From Hyphomonas sp. (GTDB lineage: Bacteria; Pseudomonadota; Alphaproteobacteria; Caulobacterales; Hyphomonadaceae), in the NCBI GenBank assembly GCA_024743015.1, contig JANSXJ010000002.1:1-27493 (forward strand): a DNA stretch of 27,493 nucleotides, in the 5' to 3' direction. The notes beneath the pieces are model-generated. The model was not told where the DNA came from. It was given only the letters and a program-made list of their open reading frames with translations, and did not search any database. The position numbers were made by a program, and so were the translations under genes. Within the stretch, counting starts at the first letter, position 1, and the number at the start of each line of letters is the position of its first letter. Of this stretch, positions 1 to 8,318 are shown one piece after another.

Positions 1-39
1 AGACCGCGAATCGGTCGTGAGGGAGACTGGTCGAGTTAA

Positions 40-1836
40 ATGAAGCCAACTGATACCAGCAATCCGGACTACTTTCACAAAGTCGTCGATTGCCAATGGG
101 CCTGCCCGGCTCACACGCCCGTACCGCACTATATTCGGCTGATTGCACAGGGCGATTATAGCGAAGCCTATCTCGTCAATCGTGCGTCGAACGTGTTTCC
201 CGGCATATTAGGACGCGTCTGCGACCGTCCGTGCGAACCTGCTTGCCGCCGCACGCGCGTTGAAGAGAAACCGGTTGCGATCTGTCGCCTTAAGCGCGTC
301 GCCGCCGATCATCGCGAAGATATTCGCGACCGTCTTCCGAAAAAACCGGCGACGACGAATGGCAAGAAGATCGCTCTGATCGGAGCCGGGCCCGCTTCAT
401 TTACGGTGGCGAACGATCTCGCGCCGCTCGGCTATGAGTGCACCATTTTCGAGAAACTGGACAAACCGGGCGGCCTTATGCGTTCGAACATTCCAGCCTT
501 CCGTCTGCCAGAAAGCGTGTTGATGGAAGAGCTTGGATACATTCTCGATATGGGTGTGGAGCTGAAGCTCGGCACGCCTGTCGAGAGCATGAGCAGTTTG
601 TTGAAAGAGGGCTATGACGCTGTCTTTGTCGGCACCGGCGCACCGAAGGGTAAAGATCTCGGGCTACCCGGCCGCGAAGAAAGCGATGCCAATATTCATA
701 TCGGCATCAACTGGCTCGAAGAAGTGGCTTTCGAGCATACGGACAAGATCGGTGAAAACGTTCTGATCATCGGCGTCGGTAATACAGCAATGGATTGTTG
801 TCGCACATCGCTGCGCCTCGGGGCCAAGGATGTAAAAGTCATGGCGCGCAAGCCGCGGGCTTTTTTCAAAGCTTCTGAATGGGAGCTGGAAGACGCTGAA
901 GAAGAAAATGTCGACATTCTCGTCAATCATTCTCCGAAAGCCTTCCTGCACGAAAACGGCAAGCTGACGGGCATGCTGTTTGAGCTGATGGAATACGATC
1001 TCGATGCAACGGGTCGCATCACTGATCAGCGCGTGGTCGGCGAAAAAACGATCCCGTGCGATGATGTCATTCTTGCCATTGGACAGGAAAACGCCTTCCC
1101 ATGGATTGAAGATGATGCAGGGATTGAATTCGACAAATGGAGCGTTCCGATCGTCGACAAAGTGACATTTGAGTCAACGCGCCAGGGTGTATTCTTTGGC
1201 GGTGACTCGGCGTTTGGACCTCTGAACATTATCTGGGCCGTGGAACATGGCCATCAAGCCGCGATCTCAATACACAATCACTGTCGCGGATTACCGCTGA
1301 CCGATCGATTGCCGGATCAGATCAATCTGAGTTCAGCCAAAATGGGCATGGCGGAGTGGCGCTACTCCAATGCGTTTGACGCCTCTTCGCGCCGCAAGAT
1401 GGAGCATGTCGAACTCGTCGACCGGTTCAAGAAAATTGATACCGAAGTCGAACTCGGCTTCACCGCCGAGCAAATCGCGACCGAGGTTCAGCGATGCCTG
1501 AACTGCGACGTCCATACCGTTTTCGACGCGCCGCTTTGTGAAGAGTGCGATGCCTGCATCGACGTCTGCCCGGTGGAATGTCTTAGTATCACGCCAAATG
1601 CGGACACTGAGCAGGAACTGCGCGCTGCGCTGACGGCTTCTGATCCGACCGTCGATCAGGATCTGTTTGTTTCTGCGGCTCTACCGCTGACCGGGCGAGT
1701 GATGATCAAGGATGAGAATATCTGCTTGCATTGCGGCTTATGCGCTGAGCGCTGCCCGACATCTGCCTGGGACATGAAAGAAGGCGTCATCAAAATCCAC
1801 CAAGCGGCGGATCAATTGGAACCGACTGAGGCGTAA
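40..1836 (+). CDS. GltD-like FAD/NAD(P)-binding oxidoreductase with C-terminal ferredoxin domain
   Basis: The 598-aa protein probably shuttles electrons between NAD(P)H and the 2-oxoacid oxidoreductase encoded just downstream. It starts with a glutamate-synthase-small-subunit-type Cys cluster (C18, C22, C61, C65, C69). A Rossmann FAD motif GAGPASF follows near residue 115, then a second nucleotide-binding motif GVGNTAMD near 245. The C-terminus has two ferredoxin 4Fe-4S motifs: C500-x2-C-x2-C-x3-C510-P and C562-x2-C-x2-C-x3-C572-P. The FAD and NAD(P) folds and Fe-S motifs are seen; the electron-donor or -acceptor role is inferred from the operon. The start has a purine-rich site (GGGAG) about 14 bases upstream. 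The next gene begins 2 bases after the stop, so co-translation is likely. Any promoter lies largely outside the window. Confidence 0.9.
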   Translation: MKPTDTSNPDYFHKVVDCQWACPAHTPVPHYIRLIAQGDYSEAYLVNRASNVFPGILGRVCDRPCEPACRRTRVEEKPVAICRLKRVAADHREDIRDRLPKKPATTNGKKIALIGAGPASFTVANDLAPLGYECTIFEKLDKPGGLMRSNIPAFRLPESVLMEELGYILDMGVELKLGTPVESMSSLLKEGYDAVFVGTGAPKGKDLGLPGREESDANIHIGINWLEEVAFEHTDKIGENVLIIGVGNTAMDCCRTSLRLGAKDVKVMARKPRAFFKASEWELEDAEEENVDILVNHSPKAFLHENGKLTGMLFELMEYDLDATGRITDQRVVGEKTIPCDDVILAIGQENAFPWIEDDAGIEFDKWSVPIVDKVTFESTRQGVFFGGDSAFGPLNIIWAVEHGHQAAISIHNHCRGLPLTDRLPDQINLSSAKMGMAEWRYSNAFDASSRRKMEHVELVDRFKKIDTEVELGFTAEQIATEVQRCLNCDVHTVFDAPLCEECDACIDVCPVECLSITPNADTEQELRAALTASDPTVDQDLFVSAALPLTGRVMIKDENICLHCGLCAERCPTSAWDMKEGVIKIHQAADQLEPTEA

Positions 1837-1837
1837 T

Positions 1838-3649
1838 ATGAGCGGACCAGGATTGAACGATTTTGTGATCAAGATCGGGACCGTGAACGGGACCGGGTCG
1901 GCCAGCGCGAACGGGCTACTGATGAAATCCATCTTCCGGATGGGTATCCCGGTTGTTGGAAAGAACGTCTTCCCTTCGAATATTCAGGGCCTGCCGACCT
2001 GGTATGAGATCCGCGTCTCTGGAGATGGCCATGCGGGCCGCTCCGGCGAAGTGCACATGATGGTCGCGATGAACCAGGCGACCTATGATCAGGACCTGGC
2101 CGAACTCGCGACCGGCGGCGTACTGGTCTATGACTCAACTTGGCCGCGTCCGCAGCTGGAAAACCGTCCGGATGTGACTGTGATTGGCGTTCCTCTCATG
2201 CAGATGTGCAATGAAGTGGTTAAGGCCGCCCGCTCACGCATTCTGATGAAGAACATGGCTTATGTCGGCGCCGTTGCGGCGCTTGTGGATATTGATCTCG
2301 CCGTCATTCGCGGTCTGATCGAAGAAACCTTTGCTGCCAAGGCCAAGCTGATCGACAGCAATATGGAAGCGGTGAAGCTCGGCTATGATTACGTCAAAGC
2401 CAATTATGAATGCCCATTGCCCTTCCGTGTGTCTGCCCTGGACAAGACCAAAGGCAAGGTCATGATTGACGGCAACACCGCGGCGTCGCTCGGTTGTGTC
2501 TATGCTGGCGCCACGTTTGGCGCCTGGTATCCGATCACGCCATCGACCTCGCTTATGGATGGCTTCGTCAAGTATTGTAAAAAGCTCCGCGTCAACGATG
2601 AAAACGGAAAGAACAAGTTCTGCATCATCCAGGCAGAAGACGAACTCGCTGCTGCCGGCCTAATCATCGGTGCGGCCTGGAACGGTGCGCGCGCGTTCAC
2701 GCCAACATCAGGGCCTGGAATCTCGCTGATGAGCGAGTGGATCGGGTTTGCCTATTACACTGAGATCCCGGTAGTGTTCTTCGACATTCAGCGCACGGGC
2801 CCGTCCACCGGCATGCCCACGCGAACCCAGCAATGCGATATTCAAACGACGGCTTACGCGTCACACGGCGACACAAAACATATCGTGCTCTATCCGAACG
2901 ATCCGCATGAATGCTTCGATTTTGCGGTCCGGTCTTTTGACCTGGCGGAGCGGTTTCAGACGCCGGTTTTCTTTCTGTCCGATATTGATCTCGGTATGAA
3001 TGACTGGATGGTCGACGAGCTGACCTGGGACGATTCCTACGTTCCCGATCGTGGCAAGGTGGTAACCAAGGAAGACCTCGACAAGATGGAGTCGTTCTCC
3101 CGATATCTCGATGTCGATGGCGACCACATTCCGTATCGCTCTTTGCCCGGCACCGATCCCAAAGGCGCTTATTTCCTTCGCGGCTCAGGCCATAACAAGC
3201 ATGCGCGTTATACCGAGCTCGGGCACGAATATCAGGAAGTGGTCGACCGCCTACTTGCCAAATGGGCAAGCGCCAAGACCGCGGTGCCGGCTCCGATCGT
3301 CCACAAGGCTGCAAAACAGGCGCGCCATGGCATGATTGCGATCGGCACCAGCGATGCGGCCGCGCAAGAAGCCCGCATGCGCCTGGAGGCGGACGGCATG
3401 CCCGTCGACTACATGCGCATCCGGGCTTTTCCATTCACGGATGAAGTTGAAGCGTTCATGGCAGAACATGAGGAAGTCTTCATCATCGACCAGAACCGTG
3501 ACGCACAGTTGCTCAACCTACTGCTGACAGAAACCAGCGTGGCTCGCGAAAAACTCATTCCCGTTCTGCATTATTCCGGTGAACCTCTGAATTATCGTTT
3601 CGTCTATGATCAGGTGATGAAACGGATCAAACTGAGGAAGATTGCATGA
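1838..3649 (+). CDS. 2-oxoacid:acceptor oxidoreductase, fused gamma-alpha subunit
   Basis: The 603-aa protein joins the gamma domain (about residues 5-195, beginning IKIGTVNGTGSAS) to the alpha pyrimidine-binding domain (about 210-600, with the family motif YPITPSTSLMDGF). This gamma-alpha fusion is characteristic of the KorA/OorA type of 2-oxoglutarate or related 2-oxoacid:ferredoxin oxidoreductases. With the beta subunit it would oxidatively decarboxylate a 2-oxoacid with CoA to acyl-CoA and CO2, passing electrons to Fe-S centres. Substrate (2-oxoglutarate, pyruvate, branched-chain or aryl-pyruvate) cannot be fixed from sequence alone. The neighbouring hydroxyphenylpyruvate genes are on the opposite strand and do not prove an aromatic substrate. 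Its stop overlaps the next start by 4 bases (ATGA). Confidence 0.92.
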   Translation: MSGPGLNDFVIKIGTVNGTGSASANGLLMKSIFRMGIPVVGKNVFPSNIQGLPTWYEIRVSGDGHAGRSGEVHMMVAMNQATYDQDLAELATGGVLVYDSTWPRPQLENRPDVTVIGVPLMQMCNEVVKAARSRILMKNMAYVGAVAALVDIDLAVIRGLIEETFAAKAKLIDSNMEAVKLGYDYVKANYECPLPFRVSALDKTKGKVMIDGNTAASLGCVYAGATFGAWYPITPSTSLMDGFVKYCKKLRVNDENGKNKFCIIQAEDELAAAGLIIGAAWNGARAFTPTSGPGISLMSEWIGFAYYTEIPVVFFDIQRTGPSTGMPTRTQQCDIQTTAYASHGDTKHIVLYPNDPHECFDFAVRSFDLAERFQTPVFFLSDIDLGMNDWMVDELTWDDSYVPDRGKVVTKEDLDKMESFSRYLDVDGDHIPYRSLPGTDPKGAYFLRGSGHNKHARYTELGHEYQEVVDRLLAKWASAKTAVPAPIVHKAAKQARHGMIAIGTSDAAAQEARMRLEADGMPVDYMRIRAFPFTDEVEAFMAEHEEVFIIDQNRDAQLLNLLLTETSVAREKLIPVLHYSGEPLNYRFVYDQVMKRIKLRKIA

Positions 3650-4701
3650 CCTCTTTTGTGAAACCCAAGATCCGGCGAACCAACGAGCCACTCAATGAGC
3701 TCGGACTCGCCCGCGCAGATTACGAAGGCAGCATGTCGACCCTGTGTGCGGGCTGCGGTCATGACAGCGTTACAGCCGCAATTGTTCGCGCCTTCTATGA
3801 GCTTTCCATCCCGCCGCATCGGGCGCTGAAAATCTCAGGGATTGGCTGCTCCTCGAAAACCACCAGCTATTTCATGAACGACTCGCACGGCGCTAATACG
3901 GTGCATGGACGTATGCCGTCATTCGCTACTGGAGCACTGTCGGCAAATAACGACCTCGCGACAATTGGAATCTCGGGGGATGGCGACAGTCCTTCAATTG
4001 GACTGGGTCAGATGGCGCATGCGATGCGCCGCAACGTGAACATGCTCTACATGCTTGAGAATAATGGTGTTTATGGCCTTACCAAGGGCCAATTCTCAGC
4101 CTCCGCAGATCTCGGTTCGCTGCCCAAGAAAGGCGATCCAAACGAGTTCTCTCCGATCGATCCCGTTGCCTTTGCGCTTTCGGTTGGCGCAACTTTTGTC
4201 GCTCGGAGTTTTTCCGGTGACCGCAAACAACTCGTATCGTTGATCAAGGCAGGCCTGAAACATAAAGGCTTTGCGATGATCGACGTGATCAGCCCGTGCG
4301 TCAGCTTCAATGATCACAAGGGCTCAACCAAATCCTATGCGCACACTTACGAGTTCTACTCTCAGGCGGTGCACGCGGACTATATTGCCCCAAGCGAAGA
4401 AATCGTCGCCGCTTATGATGAGGGCGAAGTCATGCCGGTAGAACTGCATGATGGCGGATACATCCAGCTGCGGAAAATTGATGCCACGTATGACCCTACG
4501 GACCGCGGTGCGGCGTTCAGTCGGGTCATGGAGAGCGATAGCGCCAAGGAGATCCTGACCGGCCTGCTCTACATTGATGAGAGCCAGCCAGATCTGCATG
4601 AAACGCAGAACATGGAAGCCCGACCTCTGAACCAGATTCCGTATACAGAGTTGAATCCGGGCGCCGAGAAATTGCGGGCGCTTCAGGCTGAGTTTCGATA
4701 A
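3646..4701 (+). CDS. 2-oxoacid:acceptor oxidoreductase, TPP-binding beta subunit
   Basis: The 351-aa protein is the thiamine-pyrophosphate/Fe-S subunit of the same enzyme. The TPP/Mg motif is visible as GDGD at 111-114 followed by NNGVYGLTKGQ at 139-149. Four cysteines in the family pattern for one 4Fe-4S cluster are present: C34 and C37 (LCAGCGH), C68 (GIGCSS) and C218 (SPCVSF). Length is slightly above the usual 280-340 aa because of a C-terminal extension. Translation is coupled to the alpha gene through an ATGA overlap. The gene converges with the FAH-family gene with only 12 bases between the stops, and no terminator hairpin is evident there. Confidence 0.93.
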   Translation: MTSFVKPKIRRTNEPLNELGLARADYEGSMSTLCAGCGHDSVTAAIVRAFYELSIPPHRALKISGIGCSSKTTSYFMNDSHGANTVHGRMPSFATGALSANNDLATIGISGDGDSPSIGLGQMAHAMRRNVNMLYMLENNGVYGLTKGQFSASADLGSLPKKGDPNEFSPIDPVAFALSVGATFVARSFSGDRKQLVSLIKAGLKHKGFAMIDVISPCVSFNDHKGSTKSYAHTYEFYSQAVHADYIAPSEEIVAAYDEGEVMPVELHDGGYIQLRKIDATYDPTDRGAAFSRVMESDSAKEILTGLLYIDESQPDLHETQNMEARPLNQIPYTELNPGAEKLRALQAEFR

Positions 4702-4713
4702 AGTGTGCCGGTT

Positions 4714-5724
4714 TTAAACCGTGACCACTTTCTGCTCAATCGCGCCGAAGATCGATTTTCCGTCCGCGTCCAGCATTTCCATGCGAACGCTGTCACCCGG
4801 TTTCATGAACGGTGTCTTGAAGTCGCCGCTGGCAATCTTCTCGATCATCCGGATCTCGGCGATGCAGGAATAGCCGCGTCCGCCTTCGCTCACAGGCTTG
4901 CCCGGACCGCCATCCGCGCCCTTGTTTGAGACCGTGCCGGAGCCGATGACCGTTCCGGCCGTCAAAGGACGCGTCTTGGCCGCATGGCTGACGAGGCGGG
5001 CGAGCGAGAAGGTTGCATCCTCGCCAGCTTCCGCCCGACCAAAGGCTTCGCCATTATAATCGACGCGCAGCGGCAAGTGGACGAGGCTGTGTTTCCAGGC
5101 GGCTCCAAGTTCGTCAGGCGTCACCGCAACTGGCGAAAAGGCGCTCGGCGGCTTGGACTGGAAAAAGCCAAAACCCTTGGCCAGCTCGGCCGGGATCAGA
5201 CCGCGCAGCGACACGTCATTGCAGAGCATGATCAGCTTGATGTGGTCGACGGCCTCGGCTTCGGAGACGCCCATGGGCACGTCGTCCGTGATGACGGCGA
5301 TCTCACCTTCCATATCGCAGCCCCAGGCAAGGTCACCGAGCGGGATCTCGTCGCGGGGCCCTAAAAAAGCGTCCGAGCCGCCCTGATACATGAGCGGATC
5401 ATCGTAAAAGCTCTCCGGAACTTCGGCACCGCGGGCTTTGCGGACGAGCTCGACGTGATTGATATAGGCCGAGCCATCGGCCCATTGATAAGCGCGCGGG
5501 AGCGGGCTTTCGCATTCACGCTCATGGAAGCGGAAGGTCGGCACAGATCCGAGCTCGACGCCTTCCGCCATACGCGCAAGACGCGGGGCGACATTCTCCC
5601 AATCATCCAGCGCTGCTTGCAGGGTTGGCGCGATGCGTGCCGCGTCGGTACAGCGTGTCAGGTCTTTGGAGACAACAACCAGACGGCCATCGCGGGAGCC
5701 ATTCTTCAAGGTGGCGAGTTTCAT
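4714..5724 (-). CDS. Fumarylacetoacetate hydrolase family protein
   Basis: The 336-aa protein belongs to the FAH superfamily: C-C bond hydrolases, isomerases or decarboxylases acting on 2-oxo or 1,3-diketo acids. The acidic metal-binding motif DMEGEIAV lies at 137-144, and the catalytic-core segments VIGSGTVSNKG and FMKPGDSVRMEM are near the C-terminus. It is the last gene of the hppD operon, starting 3 bases after the VOC gene, with a GAGGAAAG ribosome site. The context supports fumarylacetoacetase as the last step of homogentisate catabolism. However, homogentisate dioxygenase and maleylacetoacetate isomerase are not in the window, so the assignment to fahA itself is inferred. Confidence 0.85.
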   Translation of the reverse strand: MKLATLKNGSRDGRLVVVSKDLTRCTDAARIAPTLQAALDDWENVAPRLARMAEGVELGSVPTFRFHERECESPLPRAYQWADGSAYINHVELVRKARGAEVPESFYDDPLMYQGGSDAFLGPRDEIPLGDLAWGCDMEGEIAVITDDVPMGVSEAEAVDHIKLIMLCNDVSLRGLIPAELAKGFGFFQSKPPSAFSPVAVTPDELGAAWKHSLVHLPLRVDYNGEAFGRAEAGEDATFSLARLVSHAAKTRPLTAGTVIGSGTVSNKGADGGPGKPVSEGGRGYSCIAEIRMIEKIASGDFKTPFMKPGDSVRMEMLDADGKSIFGAIEQKVVTV

Positions 5725-5727
5725 ATT

Positions 5728-6279
5728 CTAGCTTTCCTCAGCAATCTTTTCATGCAGCCAGGCGGCGTGGCGCGGCGCTTTTTTGGTCTGGCTCCACTCT
5801 TCCAGCATGATCGGCGCGACGCGCTTCAACTCCGCGTACTGGTCGGGCGTACCAATATCGCAGGCCAGTTCCAGGCGATGGCCGTTTGGGTCGAAGAAAT
5901 AGATCGACTTGAAGATGCCATGATGGGTCGGTCCAAGCACGTCTAGCCCATGCGCTTCCGCCCGCGCTTTGGCGTTGAGCAGGTCTTCCATAGACCCGAC
6001 TTTGAACGCGATGTGCTGCACCCATTCCGGCGTGTTGGTGTCGCGGCCCATGTCCGGCTGCTCCGGCAGCTCGAAAAAGGCGAGCACATTGCCATTCCCG
6101 GCATCGAGGAAGATGTGCATGTAGGGGTCATAGGCCCCCGTCGATGGGACGTGGTCTTCGGCAATCGCCAGCTGGAAATCCATGCCGAGTACATCGCGGT
6201 AGAATTCCACGGTCTCTTTCGCGTCCTTGCAGCGATAAGCGACGTGATGCACGCCTTGCAGGTTCGGAGCTTCCGACAT
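5728..6279 (-). CDS. VOC-family protein (glyoxalase/extradiol-dioxygenase fold)
   Basis: The 183-aa protein has two beta-alpha-beta-beta-beta modules of the vicinal oxygen chelate fold. Likely metal ligands are visible: His11/12 (HHVAYR), His89 (VQHIAF) and Glu137 (RLELACD). It lies between hppD and the FAH-family gene. A strong GGGAGG ribosome site precedes the ATG by 5 bases. A role in aromatic degradation (ring-cleaving dioxygenase, or isomerase of a ring-cleavage product) is inferred from the operon only. Other VOC activities, such as lactoylglutathione lyase, are possible. It has a 40-residue C-terminal tail beyond the second module. Confidence 0.85.
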   Translation of the reverse strand: MSEAPNLQGVHHVAYRCKDAKETVEFYRDVLGMDFQLAIAEDHVPSTGAYDPYMHIFLDAGNGNVLAFFELPEQPDMGRDTNTPEWVQHIAFKVGSMEDLLNAKARAEAHGLDVLGPTHHGIFKSIYFFDPNGHRLELACDIGTPDQYAELKRVAPIMLEEWSQTKKAPRHAAWLHEKIAEES

Positions 6280-6309
6280 TTTGACCTCCCGATCGTTACG
6301 AATGCCAGC

Positions 6310-7410
6310 TTAAGCCGGTTCCTCGACGTTCAATACACCGCGATTAACCTGATCACGTTCAATACTTTCGAACAAGGCTTTGAAATTGCCTTCGCCGAAG
6401 CCTTCTTTGTAATCGCCCTTACGCTGGATGAATTCGAAGAAAACCGGGCCGATGCGCGGCTCCGCGAAGATTTGCAGGAGCAGGCGCGGCTGACCGCCTT
6501 CCGTGGTGCCATCCAGAAGGATGCCGCGCGATTGCAGCTCGCCGACGGGCTCGCCGTGGCCCGGCAGGCGCTCGTCCAGCATCTGATAATAGGTTTCCGG
6601 CGGCGCGGTCATGAATGGCACGCCGCCTTTCTGCAGCTTGTCCCAGCAGGCAACCAGATCGTCACAGATCAGAGCGATGTGCTGGATGCCTTCGCCATTG
6701 AATTCGCGCAGGAATTCCTCGATCTGGCCACCGCCGGACTTGCCTTCCTCGTTCAGCGGAATGCGGATCTTACCATCCGGGGCTGTCAGCGCTTTGGACG
6801 TGAGACCGGTATATTCGCCTTTGATGTCGAAATAGCGGATTTCCTGGAAGTTGAAGAGCTTCTCATAGAAGTCCGCCCAATAGGCCATACGGCCGCCATA
6901 GACATTGTGGGTCAGGTGATCGATCAGCTGAAAGCCAAACCCTTCCGGGTTGCGATCAACGCCGGGCAGATACTCAAAGTCGATGTCATAGATGGACAGG
7001 CCTTCGCCGTCCTTCGTGTAGCGATCGATCAGATAGATAATCGAGTTGCCGATACCGCGAATGCCGGGGATATGCAGCTCCATTGGCCCTGTTTCAACCT
7101 GGACCGGTTCAGCACCTTGCTCGAGCAAGTGATCATAAGCGGCGCGGGCATCTCGGACACGGAACCCCATGCCGCAGGCACTCGGCCCATGCTCACGGGC
7201 AAAGAACCAGGCGGCGGATTTAGGCTCATAATTGGTGATCAGGTTAATCCCGCCTTGGCGCCAAAGCTCCACGTCTTTAGAACGATGTCGCGCGACTTTG
7301 GTGAAACCCATCGTCTCGAAGACGGGTTCGAGCATGCCCTTCTCCGGAGCTGAAAATTCAATGAATTCAAAGCCGTCAAGGCCTGCCGGGTTCTCGAATA
7401 GGTCTGCCAT
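6310..7410 (-). CDS. hppD: 4-hydroxyphenylpyruvate dioxygenase
   Basis: This cytosolic non-haem iron enzyme converts 4-hydroxyphenylpyruvate to homogentisate in tyrosine catabolism, and in some bacteria toward pyomelanin or plastoquinone-type compounds. The protein has two VOC modules with the expected iron ligands: the His in HLTHNV, the His in QHIALI and the Glu in [10 protein letters not shown] near the C-terminus. I chose the ATG at 7410 (366 aa, usual family length). It is preceded by GGAGGT at ideal spacing, whereas an upstream in-frame ATG at 7479 would begin inside the palindromic operator. It is the first gene of the operon hppD-VOC-FAH. Confidence 0.95.
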   Translation of the reverse strand: MADLFENPAGLDGFEFIEFSAPEKGMLEPVFETMGFTKVARHRSKDVELWRQGGINLITNYEPKSAAWFFAREHGPSACGMGFRVRDARAAYDHLLEQGAEPVQVETGPMELHIPGIRGIGNSIIYLIDRYTKDGEGLSIYDIDFEYLPGVDRNPEGFGFQLIDHLTHNVYGGRMAYWADFYEKLFNFQEIRYFDIKGEYTGLTSKALTAPDGKIRIPLNEEGKSGGGQIEEFLREFNGEGIQHIALICDDLVACWDKLQKGGVPFMTAPPETYYQMLDERLPGHGEPVGELQSRGILLDGTTEGGQPRLLLQIFAEPRIGPVFFEFIQRKGDYKEGFGEGNFKALFESIERDQVNRGVLNVEEPA

Positions 7411-7450
7411 GAGGGCACCTCCGCATACGATTTCAGGTGAAGTTGGGCGC

Positions 7451-7479
7451 GATATATCAGTTATTAGTTGCATATGCAA
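7451..7479 (-). promoter_or_regulatory. Candidate sigma-70 promoter of hppD
   Basis: On the minus strand TTGCAT (7479-7474) and TATATC (7456-7451) are separated by 17 bases, a housekeeping-type -35/-10 pair. The -35 lies inside the palindrome. This fits a repressor blocking RNA polymerase. Position relative to the ATG at 7410 leaves a leader of roughly 35 bases. Confidence 0.5.
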
Positions 7480-7484
7480 CTAAT
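7463..7484. promoter_or_regulatory. 22-bp perfect palindrome, probable MarR-family operator
   Basis: Each 11-base half is ATTAGTTGCAT, and the second half is its exact reverse complement. Palindromes with TTGCATATGCAA-type centres are typical operators of MarR-family repressors of aromatic catabolism. It lies 53 bases upstream of the hppD start and overlaps its likely -35 element, so repression of the tyrosine operon is inferred. No marR gene is in the window. The site is 43 bases from the divergent serine-hydrolase gene and could affect that as well. Confidence 0.75.
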
Positions 7485-7526
7485 TGCTCCTGGTGACGCA
7501 CTTTCGCTCGGTCTGGGATCGACGAG

Positions 7527-8318
7527 ATGGGGGCGAACGTGCGAAGAAAGCCCATGTCCACTTCTGTCACCGATCGTTTAAATCACGCCTGTCGGATATT
7601 CGCCGATCGACCCGGACAAATCGCGATCGCCTTGCAATCGAAAAAAGATTCCGCCATCGCCGTATCCCACAACTCGCAGCTTTCCATTCCGTCAGCCAGC
7701 GTCGTGAAAGCCGCTATTGCCTGCGCAGCGGCAGATCATCTCGATCTAAAACAAACTCGGTCAGTGCACGACCTAGATGACACGTTTTATTGCTCCATTT
7801 TGCAGGCCTTCGATCCTAGTGATCAGATTTCGCTCAAAGCCCTGATCGGCTTGATGCTCATAGTTAGCGATAATCCTTCCACGACCGCGATCCTCGATGC
7901 GGTGGGCTTAGACAAGGTAAATATGTGGTTGGTCGCGAAGGGTCTTAACGACACAAATCTTGCCGTTGGCTTCTCTGATGATGAGCTCGGCGTACGGCTG
8001 CGTGCCAATCGAACCACCGCGCACGACTGCTTGCGCCTGTTGCGGTTGGTGGATGAGGTGCCGGATTATGATTTCATCAAACACTTGCTGGCGAACAATC
8101 TGCGAAATGAACGCATTCCGAAACGCCTGCCAGACTCAGCGAGCATCGCACACAAGACAGGTAGCCTAAACGGGCTCTGCCACGATATTGCAATCATTGA
8201 GAGCCCGGAGGCCGCTTATTATCTTGTCGTCCTCGCCGACGGGCTCCCAGAAGGCGAGGATTTCCAACCCGTGATCGCCCGATTCTCAGCAGAGATTTAC
8301 GATCTGATGTCAGCCTAG
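7527..8318 (+). CDS. Serine hydrolase of class A beta-lactamase fold
   Basis: The 263-aa protein shows the penicillin-recognising enzyme motifs in order: S58-V-V-K61 (SxxK), S114-D-N116 and K210-T-G-S. It also has the beta-lactamase-2 hallmark after KTG (LNGLCHDIAI). The omega-loop region before NRTTAHD lacks a recognisable ExxLN motif, so efficient beta-lactam deacylation is doubtful. No signal peptide or lipobox is visible, suggesting a cytoplasmic enzyme. A second ATG at 7554 (MSTSV) is an equally plausible start giving 254 aa. Its stop overlaps that of the ddl-like gene (CTAG). A role as a peptidase, esterase or transpeptidase with the neighbouring ligases is inference. Confidence 0.8.
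   Translation: MGANVRRKPMSTSVTDRLNHACRIFADRPGQIAIALQSKKDSAIAVSHNSQLSIPSASVVKAAIACAAADHLDLKQTRSVHDLDDTFYCSILQAFDPSDQISLKALIGLMLIVSDNPSTTAILDAVGLDKVNMWLVAKGLNDTNLAVGFSDDELGVRLRANRTTAHDCLRLLRLVDEVPDYDFIKHLLANNLRNERIPKRLPDSASIAHKTGSLNGLCHDIAIIESPEAAYYLVVLADGLPEGEDFQPVIARFSAEIYDLMSA

Noticed and set aside
2697..3434. A 245-codon minus-strand frame inside the alpha subunit gene
   Set aside because: Arg/Pro/Ser-rich translation typical of a shadow frame, fully inside a well-supported gene.
5950..7353. A 467-codon open frame on the plus strand opposite hppD and the VOC gene
   Set aside because: It is antisense to two clearly recognised enzymes with good ribosome sites. Its translation shows no domain and only mirrors the codon bias of the real genes.
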